Shown: positions 35,605 to 45,010 of the stretch, in pieces
Numbering within the stretch: position 1 is the first letter of the stretch
How the letters are laid out: each line of letters opens with the position of its first letter
Source of the DNA: Brevibacterium mcbrellneri ATCC 49030
GTDB taxonomy: Bacteria > Actinomycetota > Actinomycetes > Actinomycetales > Brevibacteriaceae
Direction of reading: 5' to 3'
Length of the DNA stretch: 64,000 nt
Assembly: GCF_000178455.1 (NCBI RefSeq)
Contig: NZ_ADNU01000007.1
Span: 22,924-86,923, forward strand
Position numbers and translations under genes: made by a program
The notes under the pieces: generated by a model
The model's input: the letters and a program-made list of their open reading frames with translations, nothing else
Told to the model about the DNA's origin: nothing
Databases searched by the model: none

Positions 35605-35666
35605 ATGACTCCTTCCGCATACTTCATTGTAGTGAGCTGACCTGACATCTAGCTGGGTGCATAAAG

Positions 35667-35698
35667 CTGTGGCCCGACCACATTTGGCCGGGCCACAG
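35667..35698. terminator. Hairpin after the NlpC/P60 gene
   Basis: Arms CTGTGGCCCG and CGGGCCACAG, with a further inner CCA/TGG pair and loop CATT. It lies 25 bases past the gene at 35723, on the downstream side for leftward transcription. The U-run is weak (CTTTAT). Confidence 0.6.
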
Positions 35699-35722
35699 AA
35701 GTCTGCGTGTTGCCAATGGTGA

Positions 35723-36280
35723 TTAGCCAACTCCGTTGTAGCGGATTGGTTCGCCAACGCCCTGGCTGATCAGTTCGTCCTTGGTTGCGTGGCGTGTGTT
35801 TGGTGCTTCCTTTCCGGACTGTCCGCCACCGTGTTCGAGCAGTTCGAACGATCCGTCTGGGTTCACAGCCTTAACCAGCACAATGTGGTTTGGTCCGGTT
35901 ACGGCGTCACCTGGCTGGAGTTCTTCCCATCCGATGTTGTGAGCGACACCGTTTTGAACGAAGGTGAATGATGCTTCACCCGGTCCCCCAGAGTTCCATG
36001 CGTATGAAACGAATCCGGAGCAGTCGCGGCGGTAGTCTTCGAAGTAGTCCTGGCCCTGTGAGTAGTAAGGGGCTTTGGCCATGCGGTCTTCAGCGCGCTT
36101 GATGATTTCGTCGCGACTGATGCCTTCGCCTGCCGCCTGGGCCTGTGTAGAAGTGCCCGAGGTGTTGTCAGCTGGCGTGGCTGCCTGAGCGGCGCCGGTC
36201 GCAGCGAGGAGGCTTCCACCACCAATTGCGATAGCCAGCGCTCCGTGGGTGAGGGAACGTGTTAGATCTTTCTTGAGCAT
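35723..36280 (-). CDS. Secreted NlpC/P60-family peptidoglycan hydrolase
   Basis: A 185-residue exported protein: signal peptide (MLKKDLTRSLTHGALAIAIG to AAQAATPADN), low-complexity linker, then a single NlpC/P60 domain. The catalytic cysteine is in RDCSGFVSYAW and a histidine in GPNHIVLVKAV, the usual pair. The third polar residue is probably in the following strand (LLEHGGG). Such enzymes cleave cell-wall stem peptides. A ribosome site GGAGAGTGAC precedes ATG 36280. The leader upstream can form alternative hairpins, and the gene ends in its own hairpin terminator. Confidence 0.85.
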   Translation of the reverse strand: MLKKDLTRSLTHGALAIAIGGGSLLAATGAAQAATPADNTSGTSTQAQAAGEGISRDEIIKRAEDRMAKAPYYSQGQDYFEDYRRDCSGFVSYAWNSGGPGEASFTFVQNGVAHNIGWEELQPGDAVTGPNHIVLVKAVNPDGSFELLEHGGGQSGKEAPNTRHATKDELISQGVGEPIRYNGVG

Positions 36281-36430
36281 GTCACTCTCCATAATCTAGA
36301 CATCCTGGGGGGATTTCCAGGCGTGAAACACGCTACGCCTGTGATGGAGTGTGCGGGGTGGTTCGGTTGCGAAATCGGCCCCATTTTCATTTTCTTCTAA
36401 GCACAGAGCACTGTTTCCGAATGACTATAT
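36281..36430 (-). promoter_or_regulatory. Structured leader of the NlpC/P60 gene
   Basis: TATATAGT (about 36424-36431 on the leftward strand) could be a -10 element, giving an untranslated leader of about 130 bases. Near the start codon CAGGCGT/ACGCCTG (36318-36341) and CCTGG/CCAGG (36304-36321) share the CCAGG bases and cannot form together. Actinobacterial NlpC/P60 genes are often under c-di-AMP riboswitches, but their conserved core is not recognised here. Confidence 0.3.
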
Positions 36431-36533
36431 AGAGCTCCCTTACTGGAGCTTTACTATTCGAATTTCAAACGGCATGTGACGCTCCCGAGGTTGCAGCAGC
36501 TTCCAGAGACGCCACCCTATCGAGGGAATGGAG

Positions 36534-36575
36534 AAGTGAGTGGTCCGGCGCAAGATTGCGCCGGACCACTCACTT
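36534..36575 (-). terminator. Terminator of the adhesin gene
   Basis: A perfect 20-bp stem (left arm AAGTGAGTGGTCCGGCGCAA) with a two-base centre, so it folds with a slightly shorter stem. It lies 43 bases past the stop of the leftward gene and is followed by TCTCCATTCC on that strand. It shares its GCGCAA and CTCACTT words with the other palindromic element of this window. Confidence 0.75.
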
Positions 36576-36617
36576 TGTGGGCCTGTGCGAGGCCGCGACC
36601 CCGCTCAGTCAGAGCCG

Positions 36618-39600
36618 TTAGCTACGACGGTTCCTTCGGCTGGCCGCTGTCAGTGCAATACCTGCACCGATCAAGCCCAGACCCATGGCCACTGCCATAG
36701 CCACCTCGACACCGGTTCTAGGGAGCGGACCAGTCTTGCCGGAATCACCAGGCTTACTGGAGTCCCCAGGCGTTCCGGGACCATCGGAGTCGTCGCCAGG
36801 CTGTCCAGGCTCGCCCGGATCGTTTGGCTCGTCTGATGGCGAGTCTCCAGGCTTACCAGGTTCGTCTGACGGTTCTTCCGAAGGCTGTTCGGAAGGCTTG
36901 TCCGAAGGCTCGTCCGTTGGCGCTTCAGATGGCTTGTCCGAAGGCTCCTGGGTTGGCTCATCTGACGGTTCCTCAGAAGGATTGTCCGATGGCTCTTCGG
37001 TTGGAGTTTCCGAAGGTTCCGTAGTCGGTTCCGTGGTTGGGTCCTCGGTCGGATCCGGCGTCGGTTCCTCTGATGGGTTCTCGCTAGGCTCCGTCGTTGG
37101 TTCTTCCGAAGGCTGCTCGGAAGGCTCATCCGTCGGATCCTGAGTTGGCTCTTCGGTTGGAGTTTCCGAAGGTTCCGTAGTCGGTTCCTCTGATGGGTTC
37201 TCGCTAGGCTCCGTGGTTGGTTCCTCGCTTGGAGTTTCCGAAGGCTTCACTGTCGGCTTTTCAGTTGGATCAGCCGTTGGGTCCTCGGTCGGATCCGCGG
37301 TTGGCTCATCCGTCGGCTCGTCCGATGGATCTTCGGACGGCTCCGGCGTCGGCGTCTCGCAGTCACACTTGGTGCCTACGCGTAGCTTGCGTTGCTGGGG
37401 TTCCTTCACGACCTTTTCGGACGTTTCCGGCTCTCCTTCAGCCTTGCCGTCTTTGAGCTTCCAGGTCTTGGTGATTTCCTTCTCACCGAAGGCACCAGCC
37501 TGGTCCTCGACAATCTTTCCTGCTTCGAGGTTCGGGTCTTCCGCAATGATGGTCTCGAACGGAATCTTCTCCGTGTGCTTGTCTGTCAGCTCGGTCAGCG
37601 TCGGCGCCGTGCCCACTTCGATAATGTGGGTGGTCGGCTTGCTCAGCTCTTCGGTGTCTTCCTTGGTGGAGATCTCACCGTTATCGGAAGTCACTGTCAG
37701 AGTGTGTTTGACCTCACCAGGCTTGCCTTCCTGGATCACCTTGGTTTCCCCGGCCTTGAGCTCGGGGCTGAGACGGACCTCGACCTCAAACGGTGTGTTT
37801 TCTGTCCACTCGACGGTCTTAGAGGTGGTCTTGCCCTTTGTGCCGACCTTGACGATCTTCTTGACCGGATCGGTCACACGCTCGGTCTCGGTCTTCGTGT
37901 CCGTGACCTTCGAGTTCACGATGGTCTGAGTCGTTGTGACCTTGTCCTTACCCAGCTTGCCTTCCTGGACAGTTTCCTGCTTTCCGGCTTCCAGGTTCTC
38001 GTCGAAGATGATCTCAGTCTCGAACGGCACATCCTTTTCGTACGAGGTGGTGTGAGTGCCCTCAGTCTTGGTACCAACGCGGATCTTCTCCGTTGTCGGT
38101 TCCTTGATGCGCTCAGTGGTCACGGTCGGGTCGCCCGAAGGCTTACCGTCGACGAGCTTCTGGGTCGAGGTCTCAACCTCGGTTCCGAGCTCACCCTTCT
38201 GGTCGACTACCTTTTCGCCGGCCGGCAGGTTGGGATCAAACTCGACCTTGGTGTCGAACGGAACCGGCTTCTCAGTCTTGGTCACCAGCTCGCTTGGGGC
38301 CAGCCCCGGACCGTACTCGACGATGCGCTTGACGGGTTCCTTGGTGGTTTCTTCCTCGACTACTTCAGCCTTGTCACCCTTGGCAGTGAACTTGGCGGTG
38401 AACTTCTTCTCTCCGTTCTCGCCCTCCTGAACAACCCTGGTTTCACCAGGTGCAAGGTCAGGGTTTTCGCGGACTTCGGTCGGGAACGGGATCGGAACCG
38501 TCCACGTGACTTCCTTGGCGCTCTCAGCCGGCTTCGTACCGATGACGACGACCTCATTGACAGGCTCCTTGGTGCGTTTCCAGGTGCCGTCCTTTTGCTG
38601 CTTCTCCTCGCCTGGCTCACCCTTGGTTTCAGTCCGGTATTCGCCAGCAGGGATGGAGTCGTCGTACTTGTACTCGACCTTGAACGGGACCTCACGCTTC
38701 GGAACGTCGACAACCTTGACCACGGCTGTGGCTGTGTCCTTAGAGCCGTCTTCGTAGGTCACGGTGACTGGAATCTTGACTTCGTCTCCAGCCTTCGCAT
38801 CCGCAGGTGCGGTCGCTGTGATAGTGCCCTCATCATCAACTGTGACAGTCCAACCAGCAGGAACATTGTCCACCTTGTATGGGTTTTCCTTCGCGACGTT
38901 AACGTTGTCCGGCTTTTCAAGAGTCACCGGCAGTTTCGCAGTATCGCCGGGGTATACCGTTTCCGTGGGGTATGACGGCTCGGCCTCGTAGTTATTGGTC
39001 AGATTCACCACCGTGGTGACGGGCACCTTCGGCTTGGAGCCGTCCGGAGCAGTGACAGTCACAGACACCGTCTTCTGGTCACCCGGTTTAGCGTCCTGCG
39101 GCGGGGTTGCCGTAACAACACCGGTGTTCGGGTCGACCTTGTACTTCCAGCCGTCAACGTCCTGCTCGAGGATCGGTTTGTCACCGTCCAAGCCAAACGA
39201 GAACTTCGAACCCTTCGGGGCGTCCTCAACCTGGTGGTCTACGGGCTTACCAGGACCGGTTGACTCAACGGAGTAGACCGGCACTTCGTCTCCCTTGATG
39301 ACGAACACCGTGCCGGTTGCCTTCTGCGGCTTAGCGCCGGACTCATAGTGGGCAAGAACCGGGATATCTAGCTGATCACCCGGCTGCGCGCCCTTTGGCA
39401 CTGTTGTAGTCAGCTCACCAGTGTTCTCATCAATCGTGACGGTCCATCCATCCTTGGAGAACGTGGTTGTGCCGTCTTCGAACGTGTAGCGGTTTGGTGC
39501 TTCGTCACTTTCCTTACCGCTCAACCCCTTTTCGGGCAGAGTGGGCTTCAGGCTGGCCTTTTCGCCAGGCTTCTTGACTTCGGTGCCGTAAGTCGGCACC

Positions 39601-41393
39601 TTAATTTCGTTGATGACCTGGAACTGGACCTCGACTTCGTCGGTGGTGTGGTCCGGGTAAGTGGCCTTGACCTTCGGAGAAATCACGGTGCCCAGCGGCA
39701 CGCTGTCGTCAGCTTTCGCTGTGACCTTGCCGTTCTTGTCCACCGTGACGGTCCAGCCCGAAGGCACAGTGGACTCATCGACTTCGTATTTGGCCGGCGC
39801 CACAGCCTTATGGCCCTTCATGATGGCCTTAGCCTTAATCTGGGATTCGATGTCCTGGTTCGGTTTGCCCTGTGCGATGTTGGGCTTGACCAGGTCAGTG
39901 ACCTGCGTGTTGTTCGGGTCAACGACGACGAGTAGGTCGAGTATGTCAGTGGATCCGTTCGAGTACTCCACTGTGATTCTCGGGCGGGCAAAAGTGCCTG
40001 GGCGCGGGTTCTCTGGCGCCGTGACGGTCACATTGTAGTCATCGTCCATCTCGACAGTCCAGCCCTCGTAGACATAAGCCTCGTCGAGCTCGACCTTCGC
40101 CTCAAAGCCACCTTCGCCCTTCTTCTTAGCCAGGTTCTTGATCAGGTCCGGGACCTGTTTGAAAGTCACCTTCTGCGGTTCGGTTGCAATCGGACCCGTT
40201 CTGCTCTCCACACCAGAGATGATCTTGGCTTCGGTCTTGTCGTACTTCGGGTCGTGGAACTGGGTATCGTCCAAGCTCCACTGGTGATTGCCGATGACAT
40301 TGGCCTTGCTGTAGCGAGGCAGCGCATTGGACTCTTCGAATGCCTTGCCCTCGTAGCTGTTCGCGTCGACCACGGACTGCAGCTGTTCAACCGAGCGCGG
40401 CAGAGCGAGCACGCTGAAGCGTACACCTTGCTGGGCGTTGAGCTCAGTGCCCTTGTATTCGGGCATCGTAAAGTATATGTCGCCACTATTTTCAACGCGC
40501 AGACGTGCCTCGCCACCGGAGGCTTCAGTGTTACTGGTGCCGATGAATTTGCCCTGAGCGTCGTAGGCCTCAATCACCATGCGCGGCATAGACGCCGCGT
40601 CAGCACTGATGGTGCCGACTTTGAGCTCCTCGCCCGGTTTGACAACCAGCTTTTCCTTGTTTTCCCATACCACAGAAATGGGCGAGCAGTTGTCGTTCTC
40701 GCTTGGCCACGGGTTGACTGTAGCGGAGAACCCTACATTGTCTCCCCGCGTCGCTTTAGGTCCGTCAACGTTATCCTTCGTGTACTTTCCCTGCCATGCG
40801 TAACGCACAGGGTTAGAGGCGTCTGCATCTGCGAACTGTTTGACCTTTTCACCGGTCAGTTCTGAATTGAGGTTCAGGTTCCGTTGGTTTCGAGCGCTAG
40901 TGATTTTGATCTTTTCGTCGGCCTTAGCAGTCACCGGCCCACCAGCGCCCAAAAGAGTCTGGCCGACATCCATAGAGGAAATGGTTCCGGTGTTCAAGAC
41001 GCCACCAAGGAGCCCAGAGTTGCTAAAACCCCAGTCGGCAAACGTTCGATCCTTCGAATTATCCAACGCAACGCTCACGCCCCACTTGGTTTTATCGGTG
41101 CTGTGCTGGTCTGGTTCTAGGGTGGTCCAGGTGAAGCCGGCCTGACTGCCAGACGGGCTGCCACCTTTCACTTCGCAGGAGCCAGCAGGCAGATCCGAGG
41201 CTCGCTGGTCGTCCTTCTCTACCGCGCCGGACTTGTCGCGGATGCCCCCGGAGAATGTGGCAGCCGCGGCCGAATCGCCCGACATCAAGTTAGGTACAGC
41301 AAATGCCCCAGCCGTTAATGCGAGGGCCGACAGAGCGGCAATCGGGACGCGCAAGAAGCGCCTCCGCTGTGTCGGAGTTTTCGAGGAATGCAT
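36618..41393 (-). CDS. LPXTG-anchored surface protein with Rib/YPDG and G5 domains
   Basis: A 1591-residue exported protein. A basic n-region and hydrophobic core (FLRVPIAALSALALTAGAFA) form the signal peptide. The N-terminal part (about 45-440) looks like a globular adhesin head with several cysteines. Then come five Rib/YPDG-like repeats (about 440-900, phrases GWTVTVD and VTYEDGS). Six G5 modules follow (about 900-1344, phrases VPFDTKVEFDPNLPAGE, ending with motifs like KIVKVGTK). Next is a wall-spanning PT/PSE repeat region (about 1345-1525). It ends with LPRTG, a hydrophobic helix and an arginine-rich tail for sortase. G5 domains bind N-acetylglucosamine, zinc or promote biofilm association. 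The gene starts with AAGGA and GAGGG just ahead of ATG and stands alone. Confidence 0.92.
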   Translation of the reverse strand: MHSSKTPTQRRRFLRVPIAALSALALTAGAFAVPNLMSGDSAAAATFSGGIRDKSGAVEKDDQRASDLPAGSCEVKGGSPSGSQAGFTWTTLEPDQHSTDKTKWGVSVALDNSKDRTFADWGFSNSGLLGGVLNTGTISSMDVGQTLLGAGGPVTAKADEKIKITSARNQRNLNLNSELTGEKVKQFADADASNPVRYAWQGKYTKDNVDGPKATRGDNVGFSATVNPWPSENDNCSPISVVWENKEKLVVKPGEELKVGTISADAASMPRMVIEAYDAQGKFIGTSNTEASGGEARLRVENSGDIYFTMPEYKGTELNAQQGVRFSVLALPRSVEQLQSVVDANSYEGKAFEESNALPRYSKANVIGNHQWSLDDTQFHDPKYDKTEAKIISGVESRTGPIATEPQKVTFKQVPDLIKNLAKKKGEGGFEAKVELDEAYVYEGWTVEMDDDYNVTVTAPENPRPGTFARPRITVEYSNGSTDILDLLVVVDPNNTQVTDLVKPNIAQGKPNQDIESQIKAKAIMKGHKAVAPAKYEVDESTVPSGWTVTVDKNGKVTAKADDSVPLGTVISPKVKATYPDHTTDEVEVQFQVINEIKVPTYGTEVKKPGEKASLKPTLPEKGLSGKESDEAPNRYTFEDGTTTFSKDGWTVTIDENTGELTTTVPKGAQPGDQLDIPVLAHYESGAKPQKATGTVFVIKGDEVPVYSVESTGPGKPVDHQVEDAPKGSKFSFGLDGDKPILEQDVDGWKYKVDPNTGVVTATPPQDAKPGDQKTVSVTVTAPDGSKPKVPVTTVVNLTNNYEAEPSYPTETVYPGDTAKLPVTLEKPDNVNVAKENPYKVDNVPAGWTVTVDDEGTITATAPADAKAGDEVKIPVTVTYEDGSKDTATAVVKVVDVPKREVPFKVEYKYDDSIPAGEYRTETKGEPGEEKQQKDGTWKRTKEPVNEVVVIGTKPAESAKEVTWTVPIPFPTEVRENPDLAPGETRVVQEGENGEKKFTAKFTAKGDKAEVVEEETTKEPVKRIVEYGPGLAPSELVTKTEKPVPFDTKVEFDPNLPAGEKVVDQKGELGTEVETSTQKLVDGKPSGDPTVTTERIKEPTTEKIRVGTKTEGTHTTSYEKDVPFETEIIFDENLEAGKQETVQEGKLGKDKVTTTQTIVNSKVTDTKTETERVTDPVKKIVKVGTKGKTTSKTVEWTENTPFEVEVRLSPELKAGETKVIQEGKPGEVKHTLTVTSDNGEISTKEDTEELSKPTTHIIEVGTAPTLTELTDKHTEKIPFETIIAEDPNLEAGKIVEDQAGAFGEKEITKTWKLKDGKAEGEPETSEKVVKEPQQRKLRVGTKCDCETPTPEPSEDPSDEPTDEPTADPTEDPTADPTEKPTVKPSETPSEEPTTEPSENPSEEPTTEPSETPTEEPTQDPTDEPSEQPSEEPTTEPSENPSEEPTPDPTEDPTTEPTTEPSETPTEEPSDNPSEEPSDEPTQEPSDKPSEAPTDEPSDKPSEQPSEEPSDEPGKPGDSPSDEPNDPGEPGQPGDDSDGPGTPGDSSKPGDSGKTGPLPRTGVEVAMAVAMGLGLIGAGIALTAASRRNRRS

Positions 41394-41481
41394 CCCTCAG
41401 TCCTTCCTGGAGGTTTTGAACAACACCAATGGGCCGTTCGATCATTGCCCGTTGAGGTGAGATACATGCAATACACACACT

Positions 41482-41510
41482 TTATTAAGCGCCATAATTG
41501 TTTCACACAA
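41482..41510 (-). promoter_or_regulatory. Candidate promoter of the adhesin gene
   Basis: On the leftward strand TTGTGT (-35, 41510-41505) and TAATAA (-10, 41487-41482) are separated by 17 bases. This would give a leader of about 80 bases. An ATTGT-ACAAT inverted repeat overlaps the -35 region. Confidence 0.4.
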
Positions 41511-41625
41511 TCGGCTCAACTTCTATACGCCCCGGTAACACGCCACATACAGAACAGTGCAAACAGTGGTCACGCGCGCCACTCAAGTGACGACTCTCGC
41601 CCCAGACACTCACCGTTCACTCAAC

Positions 41626-41654
41626 GAAAAACGCCCCGCCACTGGGGCGGGGCG
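41626..41654 (-). terminator. Terminator of the gat operon
   Basis: CGCCCCGCC and GGCGGGGCG arms around a five-base loop, followed on the leftward strand by TTTTTCG. It lies ten bases past the gatB stop codon at 41664. Confidence 0.9.
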
Positions 41655-41663
41655 TAACGCTCG

Positions 41664-43142
41664 TCACTGAATCTTAGCCATGATCATTTCGCGCGCTTTA
41701 CCTGCATCGGCTTGACCACGTGTGGCCTTCATGATGGGCCCCATGAGCGCACCAATCGCCTGCATCTTGCCACCCTTGATCTTCTCAACCACATCAGGGT
41801 TGTCAGCGATCGCCTGATCAACGGCAGCTTCCAACGCCCCGTCGTCCTCCACGATCTCCAGGCCACGTGCTTCCATCACAGCAGCCGGGTTTCCTTCACC
41901 GGCGATAACGCCTTCCAGCACTTTCCGTGCCAGCTTGTCATTGAGCTTGCCCTGCTTCACCAGGTCAGCGAGCTCAGCCACCTGTTCCGGTGTCACCAGT
42001 TCCGTAGCGTGGGCCTCACTAGCCTTCGCCTGGCGCGCAATCTCACCCATCCACCACTTACGGGCATTCCCTGGCGTAGCACCTGCTGCCACCGTGTCTT
42101 CAATCGCTTCAAGCAAACCAGCGTTGACAACGTCACGCATCTCCAGGTCACTGAATCCCCACTCACCAATGAGGCGACGGCGCTTAGCAGCCGGCAGTTC
42201 CGGCAACTCTTCACGCAACTGCTCAACCCACTCACGGGCAGGTGAAACCGGCACCAGATCAGGCTCAGGGAAGTAACGGTAGTCATCAGCGTCGGACTTC
42301 ACACGACCAGACGACGTTTCACCCGTGTCTTCGTGGAAGTGCCGAGTCTCCTGCAACACCTTCTCCCCCGCCTCCAAAATGGTGGCCTGGCGTGCAATCT
42401 CAAACTTCACAGCCCGCTCAATCGACCTGAATGAGTTCACGTTCTTCGTCTCAGTCCGGGTACCCAGTGGCGCATCCGGACTTTCACGCAACGACACGTT
42501 AATATCGGCACGCACATTTCCCTGCTCCATGCGCGCTTCCGAAACACCCAAAGCCTTAAAAATATCCCGCAACGTGCGCACATACGCGGCTGCGACCTCG
42601 GGCGCCCGCTCCCCCGTACCCGTAATAGGCCGGGTGACAATCTCAACCAAGGGAACCCCGGCACGGTTGTAGTCCACCAGCGAGTAGTCCGCACCCTGGA
42701 TGCGCCCCGAGGACCCACCCACGTGCGTGTTCTTCCCCGCGTCTTCTTCCATGTGCGCGCGCTCAATGTCAACGGTCACCAGCTGACCGTCTTCCAGCTC
42801 GACTTCCAACGCGCCGTCAAATGCGATCGGCTCGTCGTACTGCGAAGTCTGGAAGTTCTTCGCCAGGTCAGGGTAAAAATAGTTCTTGCGCGCAAACCGG
42901 CACGTTTCAGCGATCTGGCACCCCAGCGCCAGCCCGATCTTAATCGCGTATTCCACACCGGTTTCGTTCACCACCGGCAACGCGCCAGGCAAACCGAGCG
43001 ACACCGGCGTGGTGTTCTCGTTGGGCCCGCCACCAAACGTGTTGGGGGCGGCGTCAAACATTTTTGTCACGGTTCCCAGTTCCACGTGGACTTCGATTCC
43101 AAGAACTGGGTCGTACTTCTTAATTGCGTCTTCGTACTTCAA
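41664..43142 (-). CDS. gatB: Asp/Glu-tRNA(Asn/Gln) amidotransferase subunit B
   Basis: A 492-residue kinase/acceptor-binding subunit of GatCAB, which amidates misacylated Glu-tRNA(Gln) or Asp-tRNA(Asn). The cradle domain shows [13 protein letters not shown] and the segment [17 protein letters not shown]. The C-terminal helical and YqeY-like tail ([19 protein letters not shown]) are typical. It starts nine bases after gatA. The order gatC-gatA-gatB and the terminator that follows define the operon's end. The presence of this complex implies that at least one of the Gln or Asn tRNAs is made indirectly. Confidence 0.96.
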   Translation of the reverse strand: MKYEDAIKKYDPVLGIEVHVELGTVTKMFDAAPNTFGGGPNENTTPVSLGLPGALPVVNETGVEYAIKIGLALGCQIAETCRFARKNYFYPDLAKNFQTSQYDEPIAFDGALEVELEDGQLVTVDIERAHMEEDAGKNTHVGGSSGRIQGADYSLVDYNRAGVPLVEIVTRPITGTGERAPEVAAAYVRTLRDIFKALGVSEARMEQGNVRADINVSLRESPDAPLGTRTETKNVNSFRSIERAVKFEIARQATILEAGEKVLQETRHFHEDTGETSSGRVKSDADDYRYFPEPDLVPVSPAREWVEQLREELPELPAAKRRRLIGEWGFSDLEMRDVVNAGLLEAIEDTVAAGATPGNARKWWMGEIARQAKASEAHATELVTPEQVAELADLVKQGKLNDKLARKVLEGVIAGEGNPAAVMEARGLEIVEDDGALEAAVDQAIADNPDVVEKIKGGKMQAIGALMGPIMKATRGQADAGKAREMIMAKIQ

Positions 43143-43151
43143 TTCGTGTCC

Positions 43152-44654
43152 TTAGAGCTGAGGAATCTGGTCCAGAATAGGGCCGCCGAGGTGTCCGTTG
43201 AGTTCCGCTTCGAACGCCCCTCCCACTGTGTAGAGGCGGGCGTCTTCACGGGCGGGTGCCAGTAGTTGCAGCCCGGTAGGTAGGCCGTCCGACAGACCTG
43301 AAGGCAGGCTCATGCCTGGGATTCCGGCGAGGTTTGCTGGGATGGTTGCGATGTCACCCATGTACAGGGCCATGGGGTCGGCGTCGTCTTCGACCCCAAA
43401 CGGTAGGGCCGTGGTGGGTGAGGTGGGTGAAACGAGCACGTCGACCTTGTCGAAGGCTGCCGCGAAGTCGCGTTGCACCAGTGTGCGCACCTTCTGTGCC
43501 GAACCGTAGTACGCGTCGTAGTACCCGGCGGACAGCGCGTAGGTTCCCAAGAGGATACGACGCTTCACTTCCTTACCGAACCCGGCAGCACGTGTAGCCG
43601 CCATAACGGTTTCAGCGGTGACCGGACCTTCGGACGGTTCGACCCGCAGCCCGTAACGCATGCCGTCATAACGCGCCAAGTTCGAGGACACCTCGGACGG
43701 CATGATGAGGTAGTACGCCTCAACCGCGTACCCAATGGACGGGATGTCCACCTCAACGATTTCTGCCCCGGCCTTCTGTGCCAGTTCGAGCGCTTCGTTG
43801 AACCTCGCGATCACGCCGACGTCCCAACCTTCGCCCTGCAGCTGGCGGATAACGCCCAGCTTCTTGCCCTTGAGCCCTTCCTGGGCGCCTGCGTGAGCGG
43901 CGGCGGTGAAGTCAGGGACCTCGTCGGTGAGTGATGTGGAGTCGTGGCGGTCGTGCCCGGCCAAAATCTGGTGCAAGGCGGCAGCATCTTCGACCGTGCG
44001 AGCCAACGGCCCCACCTGGTCAAGTGAGCTGGCCATCGCGATGATTCCATAGCGGGACACCGATCCGTACGTGGGCTTGACTCCCACCAGGCCGTTGAAC
44101 GCGGCCGGCTGGCGGATGGACCCACCCGTGTCGGTTCCTACTGACAGCGGGGCTTCAAATGCCGCGACCGAGGCGGCCGCACCACCCGAGGACCCGCCCG
44201 GTGAGCGTGTGGTGTCCCACGGGTTCGTGGTGTTGCCAAAAGCGGAGTGTTCCGTTGTGGCACCCATGGCGAATTCGTCGAGGTTGGTCTTACCCAACAG
44301 CGGAAGGCCAGCTTCCTGCACCTTCTGGTACACGGTGGCGTCGTAGGGCGGCACCCAGTTTTCGAGCATCTTCGACGCGGCGGTGGTGCGAATCCCTTGA
44401 GTTACCACCAGGTCTTTCAGCGCAATGGGCACACCGGCGTACGGGTGCAGGTCTTCGCCTGCTGCGCGCTTGCGGTCAACGTCGGCTGCCGTTGCCAAGG
44501 CCGCGTCAGCGGTGGTGGTGATGAACGCGTTGATGGTGGGTTCTACCGATTCGATACGGTCCAGGTGCGCGCGCGTGACTTCGGTGGAAGTGAAGTCGCC
44601 TGCGCGCAGGCTCTGGGCCAGTTCCGTCGCTGTCTTGCGGGTCAGGTCGGTCAT
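43152..44654 (-). CDS. gatA: Asp/Glu-tRNA amidotransferase subunit A (amidase)
   Basis: A 500-residue amidase-signature protein that releases ammonia from glutamine. The Ser-cisSer-Lys triad is supported by the lysine in [12 protein letters not shown] (about 78-89) and the Gly/Ser-rich core [18 protein letters not shown] (about 150-167), followed by [13 protein letters not shown]. Full length matches the family. The start follows the gatC stop by three bases. Confidence 0.96.
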   Translation of the reverse strand: MTDLTRKTATELAQSLRAGDFTSTEVTRAHLDRIESVEPTINAFITTTADAALATAADVDRKRAAGEDLHPYAGVPIALKDLVVTQGIRTTAASKMLENWVPPYDATVYQKVQEAGLPLLGKTNLDEFAMGATTEHSAFGNTTNPWDTTRSPGGSSGGAAASVAAFEAPLSVGTDTGGSIRQPAAFNGLVGVKPTYGSVSRYGIIAMASSLDQVGPLARTVEDAAALHQILAGHDRHDSTSLTDEVPDFTAAAHAGAQEGLKGKKLGVIRQLQGEGWDVGVIARFNEALELAQKAGAEIVEVDIPSIGYAVEAYYLIMPSEVSSNLARYDGMRYGLRVEPSEGPVTAETVMAATRAAGFGKEVKRRILLGTYALSAGYYDAYYGSAQKVRTLVQRDFAAAFDKVDVLVSPTSPTTALPFGVEDDADPMALYMGDIATIPANLAGIPGMSLPSGLSDGLPTGLQLLAPAREDARLYTVGGAFEAELNGHLGGPILDQIPQL

Positions 44655-44657
44655 TGT

Positions 44658-44963
44658 TTAATCCTCCCCCAAGATCTGCGGAACCAGGAATTTGTTGTCT
44701 TCTTCCGCTGGCGCACCAGACAGGGCCTGCTCTGCTGTGAGCTGGTCGGCCACAGTATCAGGGCGCATGACATTGGTGAGAGGAATGGGGTGACTGGTGG
44801 CGGGAATATCGTCTGTTGCCACTTCCGACACTTTTGCCACGCTTGAAAGGATCTGTCCCAAATCACTGGAAACTTGTTCGAGTTCTTCCTGGCTCATCGA
44901 GATGCGCGCCAGGTTCGCCAGGTGTTCCACCTGTTCGAGTGTGATCGCGGATTTCTCCGTCAT
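44658..44963 (-). CDS. gatC: Asp/Glu-tRNA amidotransferase subunit C
   Basis: A 101-residue small subunit stabilising GatA on GatB. The N-terminal helices (ITLEQVEHLANLARISMSQE) and the extended loop with MRPDTVADQL match the family. ATG 44963 has AAGGGGTG upstream, which selects it over a start nine codons earlier. It is three bases from gatA. Confidence 0.93.
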   Translation of the reverse strand: MTEKSAITLEQVEHLANLARISMSQEELEQVSSDLGQILSSVAKVSEVATDDIPATSHPIPLTNVMRPDTVADQLTAEQALSGAPAEEDNKFLVPQILGED

Positions 44964-45010
44964 CGTCACCCCTTCTGATATGTGCGTCAACTTCGTTGAT
45001 CAGTGTAGTA

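Larger units (their letters stand above)
36281..36617. other. Intergenic stretch between NlpC/P60 and the adhesin
   Basis: 337 bases without a gene. It holds the NlpC/P60 leader at one end and the adhesin terminator at the other. A short AGCTCC/GGAGCT hairpin (36433-36450) lies between them. Confidence 0.6.

Noticed and set aside
36281..36430. c-di-AMP (ydaO-type) riboswitch before the NlpC/P60 gene
   Set aside because: The conserved GGGGGACC-like core and its partner segments are not seen. Kept only as a generic structured leader.
36950..37370. Regular short DNA repeats that might suggest a CRISPR array
   Set aside because: They are codon-phased PT/PSE repeats of the adhesin wall region, with no constant repeat-spacer spacing and no cas genes.
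37392..38975. 527-codon open frame antisense to the adhesin
   Set aside because: A shadow of the repetitive G5 region. Its repeats mirror the adhesin repeats and it has no start or ribosome site of its own.
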